Positions 15,836 to 21,204 of a DNA stretch of 21,204 nucleotides are shown one piece after another. Origin of the DNA: an uncultured Methanomassiliicoccales archaeon. GTDB lineage: Archaea; Thermoplasmatota; Thermoplasmata; SG8-5. The number at the start of each line of letters is the position of its first letter. Positions within the stretch are counted from its first letter, which is position 1. The position numbers and the translations under genes were made by a program. The stretch is taken from NCBI GenBank assembly GCA_938004075.1, contig CALKWP010000182.1:1-21204 (forward strand), written 5' to 3'. The notes under the pieces were generated by a model that saw only the letters and a program-made list of their open reading frames with translations, made no database searches and was not told the DNA's origin.

Positions 15836-16740
15836 TACCAAGGATATTCAGGGCCTACAATGTCTGGCCCGATTTTCCATCCCTTTCCATTTCCGGGGAA
15901 TCATGTTCCCTCAATTGCCTGCATTGTGGACGTGTTTATCTCTCAGATATGGAAGCTGCGACCACGCCGGAACGGCTGGTAAGCCTGTGCGGCGAACTCC
16001 AGGAAGGCGGCGCAAAGGGCGTGCTTCTCAGCGGCGGTTGCGACACCAGCGGCAGAATGCTCAATCTCGAGCGAATGTTACCTGCCATCAGAAAGGTCCA
16101 TGAGACGGGAATGATAATCAAACTGCACACAGGTTTCGTTGATGCCAGGGTTGCAAAGAAAATTGCGTCCGCAGGCGTTGATATCGCCTCGATGGAGATG
16201 GTGGGAAGCGCTTCCACAATCAAGAAAGTGTTCGGCCTTGATGCTTCCGCCGAAGATTACCTGGATACATTCAAGAACCTCTGGAATGCCGGAGTTCCGC
16301 ACATCTGCCCGCACATATGCATCGGCCTGCACGAGGGCAAGCTGAAGGGCGAGATTAATGCCATCGACCTTCTGAAGACCGAGATAGAGCCCAGCACACT
16401 GGCAATAATTGTTCTCAGGCCCACAAAGGGCACGAAGATGGCCAGGGTGAAGCCCCCAACGGGAGAGGATGTAGAGAAAGTTGTGGCTCATGCCAGGAAG
16501 ATATTCCCCGACTCAAAGATAATCCTTGGCGCACTCAGGCCAAGGGGCTCGGAGTTCAAGAGCCGACTCGTAGAGCGGCTGGACATAGAGATTGGCGCGC
16601 TGGACGGCGGCATAGATGGCGCCGAGGTTCCTTCAAAAGAGATGCTGGTGGAGGCGATGGCCCGCGGATATCAGATTAAAAAGATTCAATCGTTCGGAGT
16701 TCTGCCAGTATCATACGAGAACCGAGTAAGAACCGATTAA
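15832..16740 (+). CDS. Radical SAM protein, biotin/lipoyl synthase-related
   Basis: A 302-residue radical SAM enzyme. The [4Fe-4S] motif CX3CX2C is C25-C29-C32 (CSLNCLHC), followed by the glycine-rich SAM-binding LLSGGCD. Further Cys residues (in GGCD and in CPHIC near the middle) could hold a second cluster. The overall pattern resembles the uncharacterised biotin-synthase homologues (COG1856-type as I recall them), a group that has been linked to archaeal lipoyl synthesis. That assignment is by memory of the family and needs a search. It overlaps the membrane protein by ATGA and converges with the Cys-rich genes, the two stops sharing TTAA. The actual substrate is unknown. Confidence 0.88.
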   Translation: MIPRIFRAYNVWPDFPSLSISGESCSLNCLHCGRVYLSDMEAATTPERLVSLCGELQEGGAKGVLLSGGCDTSGRMLNLERMLPAIRKVHETGMIIKLHTGFVDARVAKKIASAGVDIASMEMVGSASTIKKVFGLDASAEDYLDTFKNLWNAGVPHICPHICIGLHEGKLKGEINAIDLLKTEIEPSTLAIIVLRPTKGTKMARVKPPTGEDVEKVVAHARKIFPDSKIILGALRPRGSEFKSRLVERLDIEIGALDGGIDGAEVPSKEMLVEAMARGYQIKKIQSFGVLPVSYENRVRTD

Positions 16741-16943
16741 ATTTCGTAGTCGTCGCATGCCTCGCCTTCGCATTGAAATTTCTTGTGCTTCATGCAATAA
16801 CCATCCGCGCGGCCGTGCCTGCATCTCTTCTGGCCAGGGCCTTTCGTCTTGTCCCTGCACTTATCCCCGATGCACCCGAACCCCTTGTACATCCCCTGGC
16901 AGATGCCGCTCGCGTCAAGATGTTTGCAATCGGATTCGCTCAC
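16737..16943 (-). CDS. Small cysteine-rich protein B (eight Cys, duplicated motif)
   Basis: A 68-residue soluble protein. I place the start at the GTG at 16943, which overlaps the stop of the upstream Cys-rich gene as GTGA; the longer open frame to 17015 only overlaps that gene. Eight cysteines (6, 15, 24, 29, 41, 50, 58, 63) form two copies of one unit, CX8CX8CX4C and CX8CX7CX4C. Each unit has a basic or His residue after the first Cys, Gly before the second, and C-x-G before the last. Such spacing suits two zinc sites or an iron-sulfur site (inference). It also carries several His and Lys. No family recognised. Translational coupling indicates that it works with protein A. Confidence 0.75.
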   Translation of the reverse strand: MSESDCKHLDASGICQGMYKGFGCIGDKCRDKTKGPGQKRCRHGRADGYCMKHKKFQCEGEACDDYEI

Positions 16944-17281
16944 TTCAATTTCTCCATGTGCTCGGCAAGGCTCTTCTCGTAATCGGAAGCCGTGGCACAG
17001 CAGCCGGTCTTGCATCCTTCAGTCCCGCCGGTGCAATAGAATCTCTGGTAATGCGGGCAATAGACGCCCATCCACTGGCTCATGCCGTCATCCTTCCTCT
17101 CCTGGACAACGACGCTGCTTATCTCAAGCTCCTGCCTGGGCGCAACTTTTCCTGTGGCGGCATCCGCCGACCTGGATAGCTTACCGCTCAGAAACCCGCA
17201 CTTGTCCTCGCCAACGCAGAATGGCTTATCCATCTGGCTATTGGCGCAAAGACCGCCTCTATAGTAATACTTGCACGACAA
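16940..17281 (-). CDS. Small cysteine-rich protein A, function unknown
   Basis: About 113 residues from a TTG at 17281; the open frame reaches an ATG at 17416, but the part before 17281 covers the promoter and does not look coding. After the TTG come C-KYYYRGGL-C, then PF-C-VGEDK-C, the same four-Cys unit found twice in protein B. A variable middle follows (about 35-65), then a second cluster, YCPHYQRFYC with GCKTGCC, and a charged helical tail. The TATA box at 17321-17336 fits a transcript starting near 17303. An ATG at 17292 is out of frame. The start is uncertain; the Cys pattern makes coding likely. No enzymatic motif is seen; metal binding is inferred. Confidence 0.68.
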   Translation of the reverse strand: MSCKYYYRGGLCANSQMDKPFCVGEDKCGFLSGKLSRSADAATGKVAPRQELEISSVVVQERKDDGMSQWMGVYCPHYQRFYCTGGTEGCKTGCCATASDYEKSLAEHMEKLK

Positions 17282-17320
17282 TCGATTCCCATCCTTGCCC
17301 GAAGGCCAAATGTATATGGG

Positions 17321-17336
17321 AAAATATATATTTAAG
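17321..17336 (-). promoter_or_regulatory. TATA box of the Cys-rich gene pair
   Basis: The minus strand reads CTTAAATATATATTTT, a very strong archaeal TATA box. Transcription would start around 17303-17305, about 22 bases before the proposed TTG start of protein A. Confidence 0.65.
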
Positions 17337-17738
17337 TGTTTGGAAGGATATTTCCCATAATTTTTCGATGCAAGAGCTCTCATCAAGGCGCCTTGGTGGT
17401 GTCGGTGCGGCGCCAACCCATGCCCTAACAGGCACGGTTCCCATTGGCATCTGCAATTGGCAGTATCACACCATCGAATTTTTTTGAATTCGATGCATTA
17501 CCCTGCCGAATTTGCAATTCGGCTGTGACGCGATGAATGTCATCGCTTGCCCCGCCCTCCCCACCATGCCCCGCGTGTAAGCGTCTATTTTGGAAGCTCT
17601 GGCACAGGAGCTTCTCTCTCATCCTTTAGCTGTGCTGGAGCATGTGCTCGGGGGGCAGCACGCCATTCATTCCCGCCCTTTTCATGACATCTTGCAAATG
17701 CCCATTTTACTCAGTAAATGGTCAGTTTTGCCCACCGG
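17337..17738. other. Hairpin-rich intergenic region without a convincing gene
   Basis: About 440 bases separate the divergent Cys-rich and membrane protein genes. Hairpins include 17472-17495 (CATCGAATT-6-AATTCGATG), 17505-17523 (perfect GCCGAATT-TGC-AATTCGGC), 17530-17546 (GCGATGA-ATG-TCATCGC), 17593-17614 (GAAGCTC-8-GAGCTTC) and 17702-17721 (bulged CCATTTTACT/AGTAAATGG). A GGCGCC pair lies at 17388-17413. The three at 17472-17546 are tandem, with 6-9 base spacers, and two of them have three-base loops, like the arrays at the tRNA loci. Open frames here are short and interrupted. I saw no RNase P, SRP RNA or tRNA signature. Confidence 0.6.
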
Positions 17739-17776
17739 GTATATCTACCCTGACCACGCATTAATCATCCGGTGAT
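17739..17776 (+). promoter_or_regulatory. Promoter and Shine-Dalgarno of the small membrane protein gene
   Basis: GTATATCT at 17739-17746 is a TATA-like box that would start transcription near 17767. GGTGAT at 17771-17776 is a good Shine-Dalgarno five bases before the ATG at 17782. Together they support this short gene as real. Confidence 0.55.
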
Positions 17777-17781
17777 ATGAA

Positions 17782-18075
17782 ATGTTCAGGAAATCAATCA
17801 GGAAGCATGGAGAAGAGCCAAGGAAATTGAACGCATTCGGATGGTTCAGGAAGCGCGGGGGCGCCGGAGCTGTGGCATGCGGAATTACGGTCATTGCCAT
17901 ATTACTGGCGGTCATACTTTCACCTTCAGTGAACTACTCATCCATCCCTCATGGGGAAGTGGATGAGCCCAAGCTCCCGGACGATGGGTTCGATGAGCCA
18001 ACCTGGGAGCCGCCGGTGAAGCCGGTAGTCGTGGAAGACCACAATGCCGGAATTCCATCGCGGTTGCCGGTCTGA
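17782..18075 (+). CDS. Small single-pass membrane protein, function unknown
   Basis: No family recognised. The 97 residues start with a strongly basic segment (1-26, Lys/Arg-rich). One membrane span follows at about 28-48, then an acidic, proline-rich tail of about 48 residues (PKLPDDGFDEPTWEPPVKP). By the positive-inside rule the N-terminus is cytoplasmic and the tail is outside, so it could be an uncleaved signal anchor. It stands alone, with its own promoter, a good Shine-Dalgarno and a terminator hairpin right after the stop. That complete gene architecture is the main argument that it is expressed despite its size. Confidence 0.65.
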   Translation: MFRKSIRKHGEEPRKLNAFGWFRKRGGAGAVACGITVIAILLAVILSPSVNYSSIPHGEVDEPKLPDDGFDEPTWEPPVKPVVVEDHNAGIPSRLPV

Positions 18076-18084
18076 ATGATGAAT

Positions 18085-18119
18085 GCCCCTCTCTAGTGGA
18101 GGGGCCATTTTTCTTTTAT
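18085..18119 (+). terminator. Intrinsic-type terminator after the small membrane protein gene
   Basis: GCCCCTC (18085-18091) and GAGGGGC (18099-18105) form a seven-pair GC-rich stem with a seven-base loop, followed by a T-rich run to about 18119. The stop codon of the small gene lies ten bases before it. Oligo-T is what matters for archaeal polymerase. Confidence 0.65.
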
Positions 18120-18239
18120 TATTTTCTGTGCCACGCCCGATCCATTCCATGCCCGCATTTTCATTTGGATGCCGACACCCAGATTGCACGCATTTCTTTT
18201 TTCTGCCCATTCAGAGAATGTATTCTTCTGTAGGAAATG

Positions 18240-18282
18240 CTTAAATACCGCCATTCAATTATCCTGATTGAACATTATATCC
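18240..18282 (+). promoter_or_regulatory. Promoter region of the proteasome beta gene
   Basis: There are two TATA-like boxes: CTTAAATACC (18240-18249) and CATTATATCC (18273-18282). Starts near 18270 or 18302 would give a leader of about 50-85 bases before the ATG at 18354. The 200 bases between the preceding terminator and this point hold no gene that I can see. Confidence 0.5.
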
Positions 18283-18353
18283 AATGAATTGAGATTCGGT
18301 ACTCGTTACCAGAACTTATGTACCAGAGACCCGATTTTGAGGGAGCGGATGAT

Positions 18354-18995
18354 ATGCCAGATAATACAACAGAATTGAAAAAAGGTACTACCACGGTAGG
18401 TATTACCTGCAAAGACGGAGTGGTTATTGCCACAGAGCACAGGGCTACAATGGGAACTTTGATCGCCCACAAGAAGACTCAGAAACTCTTCAAGATTGAT
18501 GACCACATCGGTCTGACTGTCGCGGGACTTGTTGGCGACGCCCAGACTCTCGCCAGATACCTCAAGGCCGAAGCGGAGCTCTACAGGCTGAAGAGGGGCA
18601 TGCCGATGCCGATAAGGGCCGCATCATCAATGCTGGCCAACATTCTCAATGGCCGCTCATACTACCCGTACTGGGTTCAGTTGATTGTTGCAGGCGTCGA
18701 TGACGACGGCCTTCACGTGTATTCCCTTGATGCAGCAGGCGGCTCCATACCGGATGACTATGTCACCACCGGTTCCGGCTCGCCATACGTTTACGGCATC
18801 CTCGAAGACTATTACAAGGAAGGAATGTCAATCAGTGACGGAATAGACCTGGCCATACGCGGCCTCTCGGTTGCAATGAAGAGGGATTCCGCCTCCGGCA
18901 ATGGCATCAGTGTCGCAGCAATCACCAAGAAGGAATTCAAGGAATTGGATGACACGGAAGTCGCCAAGAGAATAGAAAAGATGAAACTGGCTTAG
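18354..18995 (+). CDS. psmB: 20S proteasome beta subunit
   Basis: The proteolytic subunit of the archaeal 20S core, an N-terminal threonine hydrolase. The propeptide ends KKG and cleavage exposes Thr in TTTVGI. Mature Thr1, Glu17 and Lys33 (HKKTQK) match the catalytic set. Most proteasomes have Asp17; Glu17 is what I recall for Thermoplasma acidophilum. I chose the ATG at 18354 because GGGAG lies eight bases upstream, giving an 11-residue propeptide and 213 residues in all. The longer frame from 18318 has no ribosome site. Thirty bases separate it from the aCPSF1 gene, a pairing seen in other euryarchaea, so the two are probably co-transcribed. Confidence 0.96.
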   Translation: MPDNTTELKKGTTTVGITCKDGVVIATEHRATMGTLIAHKKTQKLFKIDDHIGLTVAGLVGDAQTLARYLKAEAELYRLKRGMPMPIRAASSMLANILNGRSYYPYWVQLIVAGVDDDGLHVYSLDAAGGSIPDDYVTTGSGSPYVYGILEDYYKEGMSISDGIDLAIRGLSVAMKRDSASGNGISVAAITKKEFKELDDTEVAKRIEKMKLA

Positions 18996-19000
18996 GGGCA

Positions 19001-19012
19001 GAAACCGGTTTC
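19001..19012. repeat. Perfect 12-base palindrome between psmB and the aCPSF1 gene
   Basis: GAAACCGGTTTC is fully self-complementary and fills much of the 30-base gap. It could be a protein-binding site or a processing site on the shared mRNA; chance cannot be excluded. Confidence 0.5.
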
Positions 19013-19025
19013 GGGTTGTGAATTC

Positions 19026-20933
19026 GTGAGCATAGAAAAGATACTTGAGCAGGCTAGAGAAGAGATTCGAAGAATTGTGCCTCCAAACATCAGAATCACC
19101 AACATTGATTTTGAGGGCGCGGTCATCATAATCTACACCGAGGACATGGAAGGCCTGGCCAACAACATAGAGATAATCAAGCAGCTGGCCCAGTCCCTGA
19201 GGCGCAGGGTTGCGGTTCGGCCTGACCCGAAGCTTCTCGGCAATGACAAGGACGCCGAAGCCGAGATACGCAAGATAATCCCGGAAGATGCTCAGATTAC
19301 CGACATCCATTTCGAGCATGAGACCGGTGAGGTCACCATCGAGGCGATAACGCCCGGTCTCGTGATAGGCAAGCACGGTGCGCTACTCAATGAGCTCAAG
19401 AAGACCATTGGCTGGGCTCCGAAAGTCGTCAGGGCGCCTCCGCTGCCATCAAAGACGGTCAGCGAGGTAAGAAGTTACCTGCGCAGCGTCAGGGATGAGA
19501 GGATAGATTTCCTCAGAAAACTCGGGCGCAGGCTCGTGAGGGAAATACCCGAAGGCGAGAACTGGGTTCGCCTTACCACGCTCGGTGGATTCAGAGAAGT
19601 CGGAAGAAGCTGCTCCCTGCTCCACACCAAACACAGCAAGGTCCTGATAGATTGCGGGGCGATGCCATCCAGCGATTCCGTGACGCCATACCTGATGGTA
19701 CCGGAACTTCAGCCCCTTGACAGCATTGACGCAGTCGTAATCACCCACGCGCACCTGGACCACTGCGGAATCCTGCCAGTACTCTACAAATACGGTTACA
19801 CCGGGCCGGTGTATTGCACCCCCCCGACCAGGGACCTTATGTCACTGATGTTGATTGATTCCATAAAGGTCTCTTTCGGCGAGGCCAAGAAGGGCCAGTA
19901 CGAATCCACCCATGTCCGCGACATAGTCAAGCACTGCATCCCGCTGAAGTTCGGCGAGACCACGGACATCTCTCCGGACGTGAGGCTCACATTGCAGAAC
20001 TCCGGCCACATCCTTGGTTCCGCTGTTTGCCATTTCCACATCGGAGACGGTCTCTACAACATCGCGATGACCGGCGACATGAAGTTCGAGAAATCCTGGC
20101 TGTTCAACCCTGCTGTGAACCGCTTCCCGCGGGTCGAGACACTCGTGATCGAGTCAACATACGGCGGGTTCCATGACATCCAGCCCAGTAGGACAGAGGC
20201 ATCAGTCCAGCTCCGCCAGGCGCTTTCCAGAACACTGGAGCTCGGCGGCCGCGTCCTGATACCGGTTTTCGCGGTCGGCCGTTCCCAGGAAGTCATGCTG
20301 GTTCTGGAGGACCTGATGCGCAACGAGCAGATTCCCTCAGTCAACGTATACCTGGATGGCATGATATGGGAGGCCACGGCAATCCACACCGCCTACCCTG
20401 AGTACCTGAACAGCTCGCTCCGAACCCAGATATTCCAGCAGAAGGAGAATCCTTTCCTTTCCCCGATATTCAAGCGTGTGGACAGCATGGAGATGCGCCA
20501 GAGAATCGCCGATGATCCAGAGCCATGCGTTGTTCTTGCAACCGCGGGTATGATGAACGGCGGCCCTGTTCTTGAGTACCTCAAGGCATGGGCCGGAGAC
20601 TCCAAATCATCCATCCTGTTCGTCGGCTACCAGGCCGAGGGGACAATCGGCCGCAAGATACAGAAAGGTTGGAAGGAGATACAGCTCAGCAGCAGAAGCG
20701 ACGCGATGACCCTGGACATGCACATGAACGTCGAGACAGTGGACGGTTTCTCCGGCCACAGCGACCGCCGCCAGCTCATTAGATACATCGAAGGAATGGA
20801 GCCCAAGCCCGAGCGCATCATCATCGGACATGGCGAGGAATTCAAATGCGCCGACCTGGCCAGCTCCCTGTACAAGAAGTTCGGATTCGAGACGCGGGCG
20901 CCGATGAATCTTGAGACGATTCGGGTTAAATGA
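19026..20933 (+). CDS. Transcription termination ribonuclease aCPSF1 (FttA), KH and beta-CASP
   Basis: Archaeal homologue of CPSF73, an endo/exonuclease that cleaves RNA at 3' ends and terminates transcription. Its 635 residues show N-terminal KH domains, with GLVIGKHG at 111-118. The metallo-beta-lactamase core then has HAHLDH at 241-246, followed by SGHILGSA and IESTYGG. The beta-CASP part ends with FSGHSDR and IIIGHGEE. The C-terminal region fits the dimerising end of the family. The start is GTG at 19026 with only a weak ribosome site (GGTTGTG); the length agrees with known aCPSF1 proteins. It probably shares the psmB transcript. Several convergent genes in this window have no space for terminators, which makes this factor relevant. 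Confidence 0.96.
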   Translation: MSIEKILEQAREEIRRIVPPNIRITNIDFEGAVIIIYTEDMEGLANNIEIIKQLAQSLRRRVAVRPDPKLLGNDKDAEAEIRKIIPEDAQITDIHFEHETGEVTIEAITPGLVIGKHGALLNELKKTIGWAPKVVRAPPLPSKTVSEVRSYLRSVRDERIDFLRKLGRRLVREIPEGENWVRLTTLGGFREVGRSCSLLHTKHSKVLIDCGAMPSSDSVTPYLMVPELQPLDSIDAVVITHAHLDHCGILPVLYKYGYTGPVYCTPPTRDLMSLMLIDSIKVSFGEAKKGQYESTHVRDIVKHCIPLKFGETTDISPDVRLTLQNSGHILGSAVCHFHIGDGLYNIAMTGDMKFEKSWLFNPAVNRFPRVETLVIESTYGGFHDIQPSRTEASVQLRQALSRTLELGGRVLIPVFAVGRSQEVMLVLEDLMRNEQIPSVNVYLDGMIWEATAIHTAYPEYLNSSLRTQIFQQKENPFLSPIFKRVDSMEMRQRIADDPEPCVVLATAGMMNGGPVLEYLKAWAGDSKSSILFVGYQAEGTIGRKIQKGWKEIQLSSRSDAMTLDMHMNVETVDGFSGHSDRRQLIRYIEGMEPKPERIIIGHGEEFKCADLASSLYKKFGFETRAPMNLETIRVK

Positions 20934-20958
20934 GCACGGAAAATTCTTCTTAGCAAGA

Positions 20959-20967
20959 TTTAATATG
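20959..20967 (+). promoter_or_regulatory. Candidate TATA box of tRNA-Thr, far upstream
   Basis: TTTAATATG is the best TATA-like sequence before tRNA-Thr, but its predicted start (about 20990) is roughly 100 bases before the tRNA. At the normal distance (21055-21070) the sequence is GC-rich hairpin DNA with no TATA box. Confidence 0.4.
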
Positions 20968-21009
20968 ATGATGCAATTAACCGGTCTACCAGCATCATTA
21001 ATTGTCCTT

Positions 21010-21087
21010 GGTGGCTGATGCCACCTGCGGACGCTGGGCCAATCGCTTCGCGACTGGTCCGCGCTTCGATGGCTTATGGCCATCTCG
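21010..21087. repeat. Hairpin array in a 63-base insert before tRNA-Thr
   Basis: GATGCCAC at 21017-21024 repeats at 21088-21095, the tRNA 5' edge, leaving 63 bases (21025-21087) between. Hairpins: 21010-21025 (GGTGGC-TGAT-GCCACC, whose right arm is the tRNA-like piece), 21039-21057 (CCAATCGC-TTC-GCGACTGG, one mismatch, extendable by three outer pairs) and 21068-21084 (GATGGC-5-GCCATC). Bases from CCAATC through the last hairpin align with the array beside tRNA-Ser. Confidence 0.75.
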
Positions 21088-21090
21088 GAT

Positions 21091-21163
21091 GCCACTGTAG
21101 CTCAGCTGGTGGAGCAGCTGATTCGTAATCAGCAGGTCGAGGGTTCAAATCCCTTCAGTGGCT
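21091..21163 (+). tRNA. tRNA-Thr (CGU anticodon)
   Basis: A 73-base tRNA without encoded CCA. The acceptor arms GCCACTG and CAGTGGC pair fully, with discriminator T. The D stem is GCTC/GAGC. The anticodon stem GCTGA/TCAGC encloses TTCGTAA, giving anticodon CGT, which reads ACG. The variable loop is five bases and the T arm is GAGGG-TTCAAAT-CCCTT, with a G-T closing pair. No intron. A hairpin array abuts the 5' end. Confidence 0.97.
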
Positions 21164-21164
21164 T

Positions 21165-21188
21165 CAACTTTTTACCCCTAAAAAGTTG
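21165..21188 (+). terminator. Terminator-like hairpin after tRNA-Thr
   Basis: CAACTTTTTA and TAAAAAGTTG form a perfect ten-pair stem around the loop CCCC, starting two bases after the tRNA. The T run in the left arm can end transcription; the stem may protect or mark the trailer. Confidence 0.6.
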
Positions 21189-21204
21189 TTTGGCCACGAG
21201 GCCT

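Noticed and set aside
16737..17281. The two Cys-rich genes as one frameshifted gene
   Set aside because: The GTGA overlap is a normal coupled start, and protein B already holds two complete Cys units, so two intact genes explain it better.
17282..17416. N-terminal extension of Cys-rich protein A to the ATG at 17416
   Set aside because: It would span the strong TATA box at 17321-17336, and the extension has non-coding character.
17425..17622. Open frame on the minus strand in the hairpin-rich region
   Set aside because: It runs through perfect hairpins, has no promoter or ribosome site at its start, and shows no protein-like pattern.
17337..17738. RNase P RNA, SRP RNA or a split tRNA in the hairpin-rich region
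   Set aside because: I looked for the conserved cores by eye on both strands and did not find them. A covariance-model scan would settle it.

Overview
The window is archaeal. RNA polymerase is split into A' and A'' subunits, and the other informational genes are archaeal: L30e, archaeal short NusA, Mre11-Rad50-HerA-NurA, 20S proteasome beta and aCPSF1/FttA. TATA-like boxes lie about 26 bases before several start codons, which suggests leaderless mRNAs, while internal operon genes have Shine-Dalgarno sequences. The tRNA genes do not encode CCA. The proteasome beta subunit has Glu rather than Asp at mature position 17, as I recall for Thermoplasma. Together with a CX2CX2CX4C cluster in RpoA', this makes a Thermoplasmata-like euryarchaeon my best guess (inference; no species is claimed).

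Layout. (1) 2-5513, plus strand: the end of rpoB, then rpoA1, rpoA2, rpl30e and nusA, tightly coupled. The rps12-rps7-EF genes that usually follow in archaea are absent. (2) 5568-7724: a leaderless uppP-like polyprenyl-diphosphate phosphatase converges on a family 2 glycosyltransferase, a plausible lipid-linked sugar pair. A pyruvoyl-dependent arginine decarboxylase follows on the minus strand. (3) 7767-8240: an intact tRNA-Ser(GCU) flanked by broken copies of itself and by arrays of short hairpins. (4) 8247-14505, minus strand: a DNA end-processing operon in the order nurA-herA-mre11-rad50-Nudix. (5) 14506-16740: a structured intergenic region, then a zinc-ribbon membrane protein coupled to a radical SAM enzyme. 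(6) 16737-18119: two small cysteine-rich proteins sharing a repeated four-Cys motif, about 450 bases of hairpin-rich non-coding DNA, and a small single-pass membrane protein with a terminator. (7) 18240-20933: proteasome beta and the aCPSF1 termination ribonuclease. (8) 20934-21204: a hairpin array directly before tRNA-Thr(CGU), then a terminator-like hairpin and the window end.

The most unusual signal is non-coding. Two tRNA loci carry 63-base inserts with related sequence and similar hairpin architecture, one bounded by a 44-base direct repeat and one by an 8-base direct repeat of tRNA-edge sequence. A third, related array interrupts a tRNA-Ser pseudogene. Breakpoints in the tRNA-derived sequence tend to be capped by a newly made complementary arm. 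This looks like an undescribed small hairpin element, or a snap-back or template-switch process, acting at tRNA genes. The cysteine-rich gene pair is the best candidate for an uncharacterised protein family.
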